In this document: in pieces, positions 33,690 through 46,164 of the stretch
Layout: every line of letters begins with the position of its first letter
How positions within the stretch are numbered: the first letter of the stretch is position 1
Assembly (NCBI GenBank): GCA_034508935.3
Contig: CM067452.1
Coordinates: forward strand, 2,199,497-2,263,496
Direction: 5' to 3'
Source: Berghia stephanieae
Taxonomy: Eukaryota; Mollusca; Gastropoda; Nudibranchia; Aeolidiidae
DNA: 64,000 nt
Translations under genes and position numbers: made by a program
Notes under the pieces: model-generated
The model's database searches: none
What the model was told of the DNA's origin: nothing
What the model saw: only the letters and a program-made list of their open reading frames with translations

Positions 33690-33935
33690 AATATGGATTC
33701 ATCATCATCCATCATGGCTTGTGCTCTTGAGCACATTGCCGGTCAGCTGTCTCCACGAATCACGATCCGATGCGGTGCGCATGGAATTTGTGTTGCTTTT
33801 TAAGTCACATTTGGCCATTCTTAGGTTATTTAAATAAGTCATTTTTCGTCTTCCTCTAGCTCTCTTTCCTTCGATCATCCCAGATGTTACCAACTTTTCT
33901 ATTCCATCTCTTCTCCACACATGTGGATTATAGAA
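33690..33935 (-). pseudogene. RTE-type LINE 3' coding fragment
   Basis: The minus-strand frame (33705-33920) carries GMIEGKRARGRRK, then SDRDSWRQLTGNVLKSTSHD. This is the C-terminal region of RTE-like endonuclease-reverse transcriptases, as at the end of the intact LINE at 38492-41473 (GRIEGKRGRGRQRKSW). The rest of the element is missing. Confidence 0.8.
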
Positions 33936-33989
33936 TGTTAAAAGTACATTTTTGAGTCACCAAAGCAATATGGAGAGAGGGACAACTCA

Positions 33990-34151
33990 ACCGTGACACT
34001 AACTCATTTAGTATTTGGCCATGGTAACTTTTACTCCATCATTAATACATGTATATCTTTCTGAGACAAAGTATATGCGTATTATTAAAGCTAATGTTTT
34101 CAGTTTTTACATGGTTGGTTGGTGAATAAAACTATGTATGTAATGCCATTT

Positions 34152-34184
<33 letters not shown>

Positions 34185-34230
34185 AGGGGGGGGAGGTTCA
34201 GTTTTGAGAAGTACCAAAAATCTCTAGAGA
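33990..34230 (-). mobile_element. Diverged TTAA MITE with G-run expansion
   Basis: It resembles the minus-orientation MITE at 29954 (TTTTACTCCATCATTAATAC, GAGACAAAGTATATGCGT, AAAAATCTCTAGAG). An internal G-rich tract at 34158-34196 has expanded. Confidence 0.6.
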
Positions 34231-34249
34231 GAGCAGATTTTTATTGGGT

Positions 34250-34592
34250 TTTTTTTGTGTGTTTTTTTTAAAGAGTTTTACAGCAACACATTAAGGTCAT
34301 ATCAGCGCCAGTAAAAAGGAAGAAAATGGGATAGTAAAAAGTTCTAGAATTACAATTAAAGCACAAAGAAAAGGTAAGACAAAGGGGAATTGGCTCAAAT
34401 AGGGAACAGATGTAGATTCCAAGGGCACACTATCACAGTACTTAATTTGAGATCACCTAAAAGTCTCGTCCTGACACAAGCACAGGTCTCAACTAAGAGG
34501 AAAACACTCAAATGTTTACCAATCATATAATATAATATGTAAACTAAACATAATACAATACATAACAGAGAGATGATTTACAAGGAAAAAAA
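34250..34592 (-). mobile_element. F1 retroposon, 3' half
   Basis: It runs from a shortened tail (AAAGAGTTTTACAGCAACAC) to the A-run of the central hairpin loop (AGAGATGATTTACAAGG), where the palindromic repeat begins. Confidence 0.85.
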
Positions 34593-34597
34593 ACGAA

Positions 34598-34695
34598 GTG
34601 GTTATTCAGAGTCGACTCTGGATAACTGTAGGCAGTTATTCAGAGTCGACTCTGGATAACTGTAGATGATTATTCAGAGTCGACCCTGGATAACC
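34598..34695. repeat. SalI-site palindromic repeat, three units
   Basis: Three units of TTATTCAGAGTCGACTCTGG plus ATAACTGTAG, the last with one change (GACCCTGG). Each unit is nearly self-complementary around GTCGAC. It begins immediately after an F1 loop A-run. Confidence 0.85.
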
Positions 34696-35013
34696 ATGTG
34701 TACAGATATTTAGAGCTGAGTAGCCTATCGAATTATCGAGTTGAGTTCTTGCGAGATGAGTTTCTTTCAATTTGATACCAGTTTACTACGGTTATTTTGT
34801 GACTTTGGCAATTTTAGTGCCAAATTCTTAAAACTTGGCGATTTTTCAACTTCAGTCGCTTATAAATAAGAATCTTTAATCAATTGCAAAACATATTCCA
34901 TCAACAAAGCAAATTTAAATTAGCTTATAAACAATCATTTCTTAAATCGATCAGCCTAACTTATCTCTATTACCAAATGATATCTATAAACATAATATGA
35001 AGATAGAAGGGTG

Positions 35014-35053
<40 letters not shown>

Positions 35054-35613
35054 AATGAATTGATTTTTATTTTTTTTTAATGTTTTATAATTAGACACAA
35101 GTTGTAATGAATTCTATTAACAAATTCAGAACAATCAAACAAAAACAAAACAAAACTTAAAAAGGAAGAAAAAAAAAAGACACGCTTATAAACCTTATAA
35201 AATCGTCAAATGAATGTATTTTCATGTTACAGCTAAAAAGTACACAAATATTTACACCCATTTGCTCCATCCCCTTCCCTTTCGGTCATCTTCTCATTCA
35301 TGGCCACCATGTGTCTTGTGCTGCCTTTGACATTTGGCGCCAGCGTGTCTAGACTAACGTCATAAATAAAGGAGTGTCACCAAAATTCATGCAACTGAGC
35401 AGAGGTGTCAAAAAATGATAGAAGGCATATTATTGTTTTTCCTCCCTGAACTACCACTGAGCAGAAAATGTTTGACATGACAAAAACAACGAAACATTTA
35501 TGAACAAATCCTAAAATCCCAGAAATCCGCGGAAGATTATCATCACTGGTCCCCACTATATTTTTTTTTAATATTTCTTTTTTTTTTTTTTTTTGTGCAA
35601 AATCTCGACAATT
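34696..35613. other. Unassigned AT-rich sequence with (GA)n
   Basis: A GA microsatellite lies at 35019-35050 and a T-run at 35577-35594. No gene was seen. Confidence 0.55.
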
Positions 35614-36062
35614 TGCAATTTTCCTGTCATTGTCTTGGAATGAGATTACCTAGTTTTGTCCTGATCCTTGCCGGAGTTCCTTGGCTGGGAGGGAAACAGT
35701 CGAATGTATAGTTATAGTTTTGGGAGATGATATTTTTTTTGGCTGCGGTTATTCAGAGTCGACTCTGAATAACTGTCTACCGTTATTCAGAGTCGACTCC
35801 CCGACTCTGAATAACTGTAGACAGTTATTCAGTGTCAACTGTCTACAGTTATTCAGAGTCGACTCCCCGACTCTGAATAACCGTAGACAGTTATTCAGAG
35901 TCGACTCTGAATAACCGCAGCCAAAAAAAAATATCATCTCCCAAAACTATAACTATACATTCGACTGTTTCCCTCCCAGCCAAGGAACTCCGGCAAGGAT
36001 CAGGACAAAACTAGGTAATCTCATTCCAAGACAATGACAGGAAACAATTGGAAAACGGGTAT
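35614..36062. repeat. Giant palindrome: F1 half, SalI hairpins, inverted F1 half
   Basis: The arms are 35622-35740 (F1 sense) and 35925-36048 (F1 antisense). They share copy-specific variants such as CTGTCATTGTCTTGG and TACCTAGTTTTGTCCTGATC, so one arose by copying the other. The middle (35741-35924) is GGCTGCGGTTATTCAGAGTC and further GTCGAC palindromes, ending in the mirror GAATAACCGCAGCC. The axis is near 35832. Confidence 0.88.
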
Positions 36063-36817
36063 GGGGGGGGGGGGGATAGAAGACACAGCATAATATGTAC
36101 CTCCCTGCCCACTTTATACAACAATCAGTCAATATGAAATTAAGAATGTAAATTAGGAATGAAATACACAAAAAGAAAGGTTGCTTTGTGTATGTAGTAG
36201 CGTATGGTTACACCTCCAAATTCATTTTGTCAACCCAGCTTCGAAAGTCTTCCTCCGGCACTGTTTCATACTCACTCACTCTCACTCAACTCACTCTCAT
36301 GCTATGCTGCTATGCGACCTCATGGAACGAGTACAATATGGAATCTGTTGTTTGGTGGTGATGACTACCTCTGTGTGTGCTGCTAAGGAATAGGCTATTT
36401 ACAGCTCCAGAAACTTTTCTAAACTTCTGAAAACTTTTCTTGGTTCAAGCGCTGTTATCAAAGACTGCGAGCGTGAAAATCTAGGACTTCGTGCATAAAT
36501 TTATGAACCATTGTTATTGTTCATGGTCGTCAAAGACTCTGTGAAGCAAGATTGTATTTCCGGGTCAATCGGACTTAATTGCATTCGCAAGGTTGCATTA
36601 TCTTATTTTATTATTGTTTTTTTGGTTTTTTTTTTTTTTTTTTTTTTTTTTGGCTAATCCTAATGAGAAGAAAGAAAAAAATGGCTACACTGTAAATCGG
36701 ATACAATTAGGCTTGCAGTCGACATATGCAGGTCTGACTTCCGAACGAAATTATTGGCCAAGTTTAGCGTTGTAGTACGGTCATTTTTTTCAGATTTCCA
36801 TAACAACAATGGACCCC
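36063..36817. other. F1 head remnant then unassigned sequence
   Basis: The F1 head continues to about 36113, interrupted by a G13 run (36064-36076). A T23 run lies near 36628-36650. Small open frames at 36181-36393 match nothing known. Confidence 0.5.
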
Positions 36818-37200
36818 TAATGGATCAGGGGTGTAGGGTATGGAGGGAGTGGTAGTACCTTTCGGTGAGAGACAGTCGCATCTTCGGATGGTCAGGATCC
36901 ACTGGTCCACACCTGCATATCTAGCTCATGTCTGGCTCCTAGAAGCTGTAGTGCACGCAGCGGCCACACCCCGGGACCGGGTCTCGACTGACCTGCGAAA
37001 CGACATTGAGTGACTCGCGTAGTAGGGTAGAATAGGTAATGTCTCACCTTCTAGTGCACAAAGTCTGGATATGGTTAGGTAAAAGTAGGCGTAGACAGCA
37101 AGTCTGTGGTAGTCAAAGAGGCGCGTCTGAGACAAAATTAGATAGCGGCTACCACCGTGGAAAAGGGGGAAACCTTACCACGTATCATTCATAGTTAATC

Positions 37201-37250
37201 ATGGCTAGTCAGAGATATAGTGTTAGAGATGCTTGTGACGTTGGGCCCCC
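37201..37250 (+). CDS. LINE N-terminal coding piece split off by the hAT insertion
   Basis: From ATG at 37201 the frame reads MASQRYSVRDACDVGPP. It joins the main frame exactly in phase (GPPATKYQAVN then MYREEELSN) if the hAT element and one copy of its TSD gggccccc are discounted. The native LINE start is therefore probably 37201, and 38492 is the first in-frame methionine after the insertion. Confidence 0.8.
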
Positions 37251-38458
<1,208 letters not shown>

Positions 38459-38491
38459 GGGCCCCCTGCAACTAAGTATCAAGCTGTAAAT

Positions 38492-41473
38492 ATGTACAGG
38501 GAAGAGGAATTAAGTAATGTCCAAAAGATGGCACCTTATGACGTTTCTGGTGGAAAGCCCTCGGGAAAGCCAGAGACTGATCTACCTACCTTGAAGACAA
38601 GAAATGTTCCTTTAAAAATTGGCACGTGGAATGTGAGAACACTTGCTCAAGCAGGAAAGCTCCATAACCTAATTATGGAGGCAGAGGCGATGAATATGGA
38701 TATCCTTGGTGTCTCAGAGACAAGATGGAAAGACAATGGAATAATAAAAAGAGACAGCCACACTTTTATTTACTCCGGAAATACTCAGCACAACAGAGGC
38801 GTTGGCATCCTGATGAAAAACAAAATTGCTAAATCAGTAACTGGGTATTGGCCCGTGAACGACCGCATCTTAATGTGCAAAATCCAAGCTAAACCTTTTG
38901 ATTTAGTGCTCCTACAAATTTATGCACCAACGAGTGATCACCCAGATGAGGAGGTCGAGGCACATTATGAAAATGTAAACAAGGCCCTCAAATGCATAAA
39001 ATCAAGTGACATTGTTGTCGTAATGGGGGATTTCAATGCGAAAGTTGGAAACGCAGCAATCTCACCGTTCATGGGAAGTTGTGGTCTAGGAGAGTCCAAC
39101 GAGAGGGGTGAACGTCTGGTCCAATTTTGCGAGTCCCACGACATGACCATAATAAACACCATATTCAAACAACCAAAGAGGCGCCTATATACTTGGAAGA
39201 GCCCAGGAGATATATACAGAAACCAAATAGATTATTTTCTCATCAAAACCAGATTCAAAAACTGTGTGACCCAATGTAAAACTTTCCCGGGTGCTGACAT
39301 TGGATCGGACCATGTTCCCATCATGGTGAAAATAAAAGTTAAATTAAAAATTCCCAAACAGAAAAGGGACGAACACATAAAGTACGACCTAGCTGAACTT
39401 AGAAACGAGGAGCTAAGAGCGAAATATGCTGTAGAAGTAGAAAATACGTATTATTGTCTTATGGAAGAACAAGAAGACACAAATAAAGAAACAGAAGAAA
39501 CGTATAAGAGTAGAATTGATAAACAATGGTCCTCTCTTAAAGGTGCAATAACAACTACAAACGAGAAAATGCTAAACAAAAAATCTAAAGAAGCAAAGAA
39601 AGAATGGATGACGAATGAGATTTTTAATCTTATGAGAGAACGGAAACATTCAAAGGGCACCCCTAGGTACAATGAACTGGACAAATCAGTAAAGAAAAAG
39701 TGTACCCAGGCTAAAGAAGACTGGCTTGATGAAAAGTGCCACCGTATTGAGAAGCTATCACATGAGAGAAACCCTGGACCAATGTTTGCTGAAATCAAGA
39801 AATTCACATATAAAAACGCTCAATCTGGCGGTTGTATCAAAGATAAATCAGGTAGACTCCTCTTTGAGGTGGAAGAAATCGCCAATAGATGGAAAGAATA
39901 CGTGGAGGAGCTATTCAATGCGGACAGAGGTGACAACCATATACAGTCCTTTCTACGGGGACCCACAATCCTAAGATCAGAAGTAGAGAAAGCCCTATAC
40001 TGCATGAAAACGGGGAAGGCAAATGGAATAGATGGGGTGTCAACAGAAATGCTGCAAGCACTGGGTGAATTTGGTGTTGATGTGATAACGGACCTTATGA
40101 ATGAAATATACGAGTCAACGCACATCCCAGAAGACCTTCGCACTTCTATCTTCATACGGCTACCCAAGAAAGCGGGTGCAATTGAGTGTTCGGACTACAG
40201 AACAATCAGTCTTATGTGCCATCTACTGAAACTCCTCCTGACAATAATCCTGAAAAGAATCTCGTCAAAAGTAGATCGTGAGATTTCAGAACAGCAAACT
40301 GGGTTCAAAAAGAACAGTGGCACCAGGGAGGCAATTTTCGACTTAAAAATCTTGTCAGAAAAATACTTAGAGGTCCAAAAAGACATATATGCCTGTTTTA
40401 TCGACTACTCAAAGGCATTTGATTCTGTTAGTCATCAGAAACTTATCCAGGACCTTGTGGCAATAGGTGTGGAAGAGAATGATGTGGCTCTAATCGCTAA
40501 TCTGTACTGGCAGAAAAAGGCTCAGATAAAAGTGCAGGCAGATACAACAGATGCAATTGAAATCAAGAAAGGAGTGCGCCAGGGATGTGTTATGTCTCCT
40601 TGCTTGTTTAATTTATACACAGAGTCTATTTTTCGGCAAGTAGAAACAGCACAAGGGTTGAAGGTTGGTGGCCACAACATCAACAATCTACGTTACGCTG
40701 ACGATACTGTCCTGTTGGCGGAAAGTAAGGAAGACCTACAGAAGCTACTTTCAAAAGTGAACGAAGAGAGTAAAGAAAAGGGGCTGTTCATGAATGCGAA
40801 GAAGACAAAAACAATGGTGATAACAAAAAAGAAAGAGCCCATAGAAATAGATATAGAAATAGAAGAGTGTCCAGTGGAACAAGTAAAGGAGTTCACGTAC
40901 TTGGGGCAGTTGGTAACATCTGATGCAAAGTCTGACAAAGAGATCAGGAGACGAATAATGCTGGCCAAAAATGCGTTCATGAAACTAAAGCCAATCCTCA
41001 ACAACACAAATATCTCCATCAGAACACGAATGAGATGCACCAAATGCTATGTGTGGTCCATTTTCTTTTATGGTTGTGAAACGTGGACACTAACCGCACA
41101 GACAGAACAACGTATTGAAGCTTTTGAGATGTGGACGTACAGGAGAATACTGAAAATACCTTGGACAGCAAGAAAAACAAACATCGAAGTCCTCGACCTA
41201 ATGGGCCAAAAACAAAAAGAACTTCTTTTGACTGTGAAGCACAAAAAGCTGTCATATTTTGGACATATGCGAAGACATGATAGTCTCGAAAAAAGGATAA
41301 TAGAGGGAAGAATTGAAGGAAAGAGAGGCAGAGGAAGACAAAGGAAATCCTGGACAGATGGCATCAAGGAAGCTACAGGACGGCGCATGGCAGACTGTAA
41401 CGAGGCTGCAATGGACCGTGAAGGATGGAAGGCCATGACATCCGACCTCTGGAAAGAGATGGAACCCGGGTAA
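38492..41473 (+). CDS. LINE endonuclease-reverse transcriptase (RTE-like)
   Basis: The 993-residue frame is uninterrupted. An APE-type endonuclease occupies about residues 42-280: TWNVR (45-49), SETRW (75-79), YAPTS (144-148), GDFNAKVG (179-186), NQIDYFL (244-250) and SDHVPI (272-277). The reverse transcriptase follows with KANGIDGVSTEML, FIDYSKAFDSV (about 635), GVRQGCVMSPCLFNLY and the catalytic YADD (about 734-737). A C-terminal region with YFGHMRRHDSLEKRI and GKRGRGRQRKSW ends in DREGWKAM. This order and the C terminus match RTE/BovB-like elements, often annotated as craniofacial development protein 2. The product nicks target DNA and reverse-transcribes its own RNA, and may also mobilise SINEs. 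It could be active apart from the split N terminus. Confidence 0.93.
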   Translation: MYREEELSNVQKMAPYDVSGGKPSGKPETDLPTLKTRNVPLKIGTWNVRTLAQAGKLHNLIMEAEAMNMDILGVSETRWKDNGIIKRDSHTFIYSGNTQHNRGVGILMKNKIAKSVTGYWPVNDRILMCKIQAKPFDLVLLQIYAPTSDHPDEEVEAHYENVNKALKCIKSSDIVVVMGDFNAKVGNAAISPFMGSCGLGESNERGERLVQFCESHDMTIINTIFKQPKRRLYTWKSPGDIYRNQIDYFLIKTRFKNCVTQCKTFPGADIGSDHVPIMVKIKVKLKIPKQKRDEHIKYDLAELRNEELRAKYAVEVENTYYCLMEEQEDTNKETEETYKSRIDKQWSSLKGAITTTNEKMLNKKSKEAKKEWMTNEIFNLMRERKHSKGTPRYNELDKSVKKKCTQAKEDWLDEKCHRIEKLSHERNPGPMFAEIKKFTYKNAQSGGCIKDKSGRLLFEVEEIANRWKEYVEELFNADRGDNHIQSFLRGPTILRSEVEKALYCMKTGKANGIDGVSTEMLQALGEFGVDVITDLMNEIYESTHIPEDLRTSIFIRLPKKAGAIECSDYRTISLMCHLLKLLLTIILKRISSKVDREISEQQTGFKKNSGTREAIFDLKILSEKYLEVQKDIYACFIDYSKAFDSVSHQKLIQDLVAIGVEENDVALIANLYWQKKAQIKVQADTTDAIEIKKGVRQGCVMSPCLFNLYTESIFRQVETAQGLKVGGHNINNLRYADDTVLLAESKEDLQKLLSKVNEESKEKGLFMNAKKTKTMVITKKKEPIEIDIEIEECPVEQVKEFTYLGQLVTSDAKSDKEIRRRIMLAKNAFMKLKPILNNTNISIRTRMRCTKCYVWSIFFYGCETWTLTAQTEQRIEAFEMWTYRRILKIPWTARKTNIEVLDLMGQKQKELLLTVKHKKLSYFGHMRRHDSLEKRIIEGRIEGKRGRGRQRKSWTDGIKEATGRRMADCNEAAMDREGWKAMTSDLWKEMEPG

Positions 41474-41492
41474 GGTAAGGTAATGGATCAGG

Positions 41493-41871
41493 TTATCAGA
41501 CCTGCAAATACGTGCAGGTCGTTTACAGTAATTATACAATTGTGCAGACAAACTCTCGATATAGATAGAATGCGCTTGGCCAAGGAGTTCACAACATTGC
41601 CATCCGGAAGTATAAAGGACCAACACACAAACTCTGTGTAACCATGAAAGTTTATAGTCAGGTTAATACAGTTTAGTGAGAACAACTCACAAACGCGGAT
41701 GGCAAAAACAATAACAGAGGCCTGAGTGACGTCATCTGCATACTATCTATATCCAGAAAAAAAAACATTTCAAATGAGATAAAGAAAGACATTTCTCTGG
41801 AGACGAAAAAGAATACAGCGGAACCTCGGTTGTATTACAATGACGGTGGGAACAGCCAAAATCTCTCTCTC

Positions 41872-41921
<50 letters not shown>

Positions 41922-42904
41922 AACACACACATGCACAAACGACATACACACCCACTTTCAAACTGACCATGTATGTGTGTGTGTGTGTGGGGGGGGGGGG
42001 GGTGTATGTGTGTTTTGTGCTACCCACTCTCTGCTTCAACAAGGCCCATGATAATGATGTAGTACATAGACAAGAGTGGAACCTCAATACAACAGACATG
42101 GCGGGACCAGACTGAAACCCTCTTGCTATTATAATCGAGTCCTGTTATAACCGAATTTCAAGGAAAACCACCCCCCCCCCCCCCCCCCCCCAAAAAAAAT
42201 CACATTTTCAACACGTCCAACCATCCAAAATGTCAAAGTTTAACATCAACTGACATTTACGGAAGGTTTTCAACTATCAGAGGCCAGGAAAACCCTGTAA
42301 TTCCTGTAACAATCGTCTATCTGGCATCTCAGATTTTCATCGAGGGAGAGACGATATTTAATGACCTTCAACTTTAGTTTAACTCTCTCCTTACCCGCCA
42401 TTTTCCGGATTTTCCCCAAAACTTCACACCCAACCTATACAAAAAATATATTTAATTCACTCAAACACTAAAGCTGTTTATTTTTGCTATAGGTACATAT
42501 TATTTTATTTTATTTTTTTTTTGCTAATCGAGCTCTTCAACACAGTGTTAATATACTTAACTATAGCAAACATTTTTGTTCAAATATTAGAGGGCCCATA
42601 CACGCTCAGTTTTCATCCAGGGACGATCTAGGGACAGGCACGGCTGAAGCAAATCGTAGTGAAAACGCAATGTGTGTGGCCAAATACCTTGGCGACGAGC
42701 GGATGGACGGTCGGCAGTATAAAAGGGTGGACATTTTTTTCTCTCTCTCGGATTTTCGCTGTTTTGATGTCAGATTCATGATCAGCGTCAAATTTACAAT
42801 CGGTTGTATACCAAGAACTATGTCTTTACTCCAAAAATTGATGAAATTAGAAATGCATTTTAATTAACAGTGAGGCTTGTGGCTGACAGAACAGTGCCCC
42901 CTCC
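41493..42904. other. Intergenic; dinucleotide microsatellites and possible transposon end
   Basis: (CT)n then (CA)n lies at 41862-41935, and (TG)n with a G run at 41973-42002. A C20-type run lies near 42170-42190. At 41816 TA followed by CAGCGGAACCTCGGTTG resembles a pogo/Tc1 terminus, with a partner-like GTGGAACCTCAATACAAC at 42077. Sequence at 42590-42760 has an open frame of unknown nature. No gene is supported. Confidence 0.5.
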
Positions 42905-43212
42905 TGTTCTGTGATGGAGCCTAGTGGTATGACTCTCGCTTTCGGATCGAAGGTCCGGTTTCGAGACCCGCTCTGAGTGGCGCAGAGTTGAGTCCTTGGA
43001 AAAGGCTCTTTACTCACATTCTCTCGCCGTACTCAGGTGTATAATGAGTACATGGTCTGTCATTGTCTTTGTCGGAAAAAAAAAATATTGTAATATCGCC
43101 TGACAGGCATGTCTCATCCTTCATGTTTAGTATTGCTGTTGGCTTGGGACCCCTTGTAAAGCGCTTTGGGCACGTCTAGTAGATATTCCGTCAAATAAAC
43201 GCTGTGTTATTA
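42905..43212 (+). mobile_element. SINE S1
   Basis: The head is GCCTAGTGGTATGACTCTCG with a decayed B box (GGTTTCGAGACCC). Body and tail are present, ending near AAATAAACGCTGTG with an ATT-rich end. Confidence 0.85.
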
Positions 43213-43784
43213 TTTTTTTAAAATAATATCTTTATAAATTTTGAGTCAGGAAGAGGTAGATGAACAAAAGGTTTCGTTCTTGATCACCGTAAAATATATG
43301 AATTTCATACAAAATAAAACACTTTTCCTACTTTCGTAATTTCCAATGTAATGACATAATATGACAGTTATTATCATTATTAACCTTTTTAATTTCATTA
43401 TTATTATTATTATTATTATTTTATTTTTTTTGTCTTTTTTTTCCTCCTCGTTGACGAGACATCATCAATCACGATCACGAATCCGACGTGAAAACAGCGA
43501 AAATCCGAAAAAAGAATTGTCCACTTTTTAATACTGCCACGCCCCCGATCGCTGATGGCCTGGAAAAATACCTTACCGTAAGTGGTCAAAAATCATCTGG
43601 GACTGACGCAGGGATCGGGTCACAGCGACCCAGACGAGCGCATCACGGGTACAGAACTCAACGTTTATGGGGGCCCTTATGATGTACAAAATAAATTTGA
43701 ATGACAAAAATGGCTGCATCCTATGGGTAGTAAGGAGGGGGTTAACCGAATGAGGACAGTGAAGAACTGTCTGTTTGTTTATTT
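43213..43784. other. Unassigned sequence
   Basis: An ATT microsatellite lies near 43400-43420. A 64-residue frame at 43488-43682 is GC-richer than its surroundings but matches nothing I know. Confidence 0.45.
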
Positions 43785-44066
43785 TGTTTTTAAGGGTTTT
43801 ACGGCACTTGCAACACACTGAGGTCATATCAGTGCCAGTAAAATTGAAGAAATTGGGATAGTAAAAAGTTCTAGAATTACAATTAAAGCACTCAAGAAAG
43901 GGTAAGACAAAGGGGAATTTGTTCAAATAGGAACATATTTAGATTCCAAGAGCACGCTATCAAAGTACTTAGTTTGAGATCGCTAAATGTCTCATCCAAA
44001 CACAAGCACAAGTCCCTACTAAGAGGAACACACTCAAATGTTTACAAATCATATAATATATAATAT
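43785..44066 (-). mobile_element. F1 retroposon interrupted by an M6 MITE
   Basis: Tail and 3' half are here. The copy resumes at 44324-44415 with TAATATGTAAACTATTCATA and the central hairpin region. Confidence 0.85.
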
Positions 44067-44323
44067 CAGAGCTGCCTACTTGAAATGTCAAAAATTCCTA
44101 GTTTCCAAAGGACAAAATGAATAGGTCACAATAAATAGCATTACAAATCAATTATTTGCCCTCAGCATAATCAAAATATACTCCAAAGTCCTGAATACAG
44201 TTACTAAGCAACCAAACTCTCCTTTTTAACAAGATTTCTTGAATAAAAAACGTCTATTCAGTTCTATAACTGGAGCCAAAAATTCGTAATTTTACGAATT
44301 ATTCTTAGTAGTAGGCAGGTCTG
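44067..44323. mobile_element. MITE M6, second copy
   Basis: Ends CAGAGCTGCCTACTTGAAA and the complement of CAGACCTGCCTACTA are inverted. The 6-bp repeat taatat flanks it (44061-44066, 44324-44329), and it lies inside F1, which independently fixes its borders. Confidence 0.78.
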
Positions 44324-44429
44324 TAATATGTAAACTATTCATAATACAGTGCATAACAAAGATTTGATTTACAGGACAAAAAATATCACATCCCAAAACA
44401 GAACAGCCCGTCACCACCTATCATCACCA

Positions 44430-44830
44430 ACATTGGGTTTTACGCGCTTACGACACGCAGGTCATATCAGCGCCATCAAAATAAAGAAAATGGAAAATTC
44501 AAGATTGCTCAATTAAAATCACTTAAGAAATTCTAAGACAGAGGGAACAGGTTCAAATATTATGGAACAGAAATAGATTTTAAGGATATGATATAAGTTT
44601 ATTTAGTGTAGGATCTTCTAAAAATCACAGGATCTTAATTAGAGGAATCCTCTCGAATGTTTACTAAATTTATTCAAAACAAAAACTATAATGGTGCAAA
44701 ACAGAGATATTATTTACAAGGGGTGATATCGTCTCCCTAAATTAATACGTACAATACACTTAACTGCCCCCCCCCCCCCCCCCCCCACCCCCTTTCAAGG
44801 ACTCGGCCCAGGGCCTGGACAAAATCAACT
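44430..44830 (-). mobile_element. F1 retroposon, strongly diverged, with C run
   Basis: It is F1-like from GGGTTTTACGCGCTTACGAC to CAGGGCCTGGACAAAATCAA. The head side has been replaced in part by a C20 run (44767-44786). Confidence 0.7.
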
Positions 44831-44889
44831 CACGGCAACAGTGAGGTTGTAGTTGTATCGTCTTCAAAGGAGGAGGATGCGGAGGTAAA

Positions 44890-45085
44890 GTAGAGGGAGG
44901 AGGAGGAGGAGGAGGAGGAGGAGAAGAAGAAGAAGAAGAAGAAGAAGAAGAAGAAGAAGAAGAAGAAGAAGAAGAAGAAGAAGAAGAAGAAGAAGAAGAA
45001 GAAGAAGAAGAAGAAGGAGGAGGTGGAGGAGGAGGAGGAGGAGGAGGATGAGGAGGAGGAGGAGGAGGTGGAGGAGGAGGAGGAA
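44890..45085. repeat. GGA/GAA trinucleotide microsatellite
   Basis: A GGA block, a long AAG block (about 44925-45015) and another GGA block follow each other. Poly-Ser, poly-Pro and poly-Phe frames here are artefacts. Confidence 0.97.
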
Positions 45086-45144
45086 AAGGCAAAACCAGTT
45101 CCAGCGAACACGGTAAAGCAGTTGTGAAATTATCATAGAAATAT

Positions 45145-45378
45145 AAATTGAGCATTTGTTTAGCGCAGTATCCACCAAACCACTAAACGTCCTCAAAGCG
45201 CTTCACAAGAGATCCCTCAATAGCCAACAGTAACATGCAGGACGAGAATATTACATTTTTTAGACACAGCCAATGCTGTTAAAGGCCAGGTACTCGTTTA
45301 AAATCGAGTATTGTGAGAAAATGGGAGTAAAGAGCATTTTCCAAGAAATCCATTTTGAGTCAGACTCGGAGCGGTTTT
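45145..45378 (-). mobile_element. SINE S1, split by F1
   Basis: The S1 body in reverse runs to GACTCGGAGCGGTTTT. The tRNA-like head resumes after the F1 insertion at 45893-45955 (GAACCCCACACTTACG to CCACAAGACCACGAG). Confidence 0.87.
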
Positions 45379-45882
45379 TTTAATGATGTTTTTAAGGGTT
45401 TTACGGCGCTTGCAACACATTTAGGTCATATCAGCGCCAGTAAAAAGGAAGGAAATTGGATAGTAAAGACATTCTTGAGGTACAAGTAAAAGGGCTTGAA
45501 GAAAAAGTAAGACAAAGGGGAATCGGTTGAAATAGGGAACTGGTTTAGATTCCAAAAGCACACTAAAGCACACATAATTTGAGATCACTTAAAAGTCTCA
45601 ACTAGACACTTGCACAGTTCCCCACAAAGAGGAATACACTTAAATGTTTACAAATCATGTTAAAAAACAGAGAGATGATTACAAGGGAAAAAAAATATCA
45701 TCTCCCAAAACTATAACTATACATTCGACTGTTTCCCCCTCAGCCAGGAACAGGACAAAACTTAGTAATCTCATTCCAAAACAAAGACAGAAAGCAATTG
45801 GAAAACAGATATAGGGGGGATAGAAGGAACAGCAAGTAGGTACCTCCCTCCCCACTATGGGAGGTCAGGATCCCCACCCAGA
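45379..45882 (-). mobile_element. F1 inserted in an S1 SINE, 10-bp TSD
   Basis: The direct repeat gagcggtttt lies at 45369-45378 and 45883-45892. S1 is colinear across the insertion, so the F1 boundaries are independently confirmed: T-rich complement of the A-tail on the left and CCCCACCCAG on the right. Confidence 0.93.
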
Positions 45883-46164
45883 GAGCGGTTTTGAACCCCA
45901 CACTTACGTCTGAAAGTGGGTATCATCCCACAAGACCACGAGCCGCCCATTTAAGTGACATGTCAAAAGCTACTCTTCATGTGTTACATGATAAGAGCGT
46001 GTCCGAGACTGTAGCAAATAAATGTCATTTTCCTGACATTTGATAACAAATAATTTGACTTTCACGTGTCACTCTGCGTTCAGTTACAAAAAAATGTTTC
46101 AAAATAATTAGTCTACTGTGAAAATAGCAAAAAAATATATATAAATAAACAAATTAAAAAATAA

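Noticed and set aside
36181-36393. 70-residue Cys-rich frame
   Set aside because: No family match, and an alternative overlapping frame exists; likely chance.
42590-42867. Possible DNA transposon end (GGGCCCATACACGCTCAG)
   Set aside because: It recalls PIF/Harbinger-like termini but no opposite end or TSD could be found.
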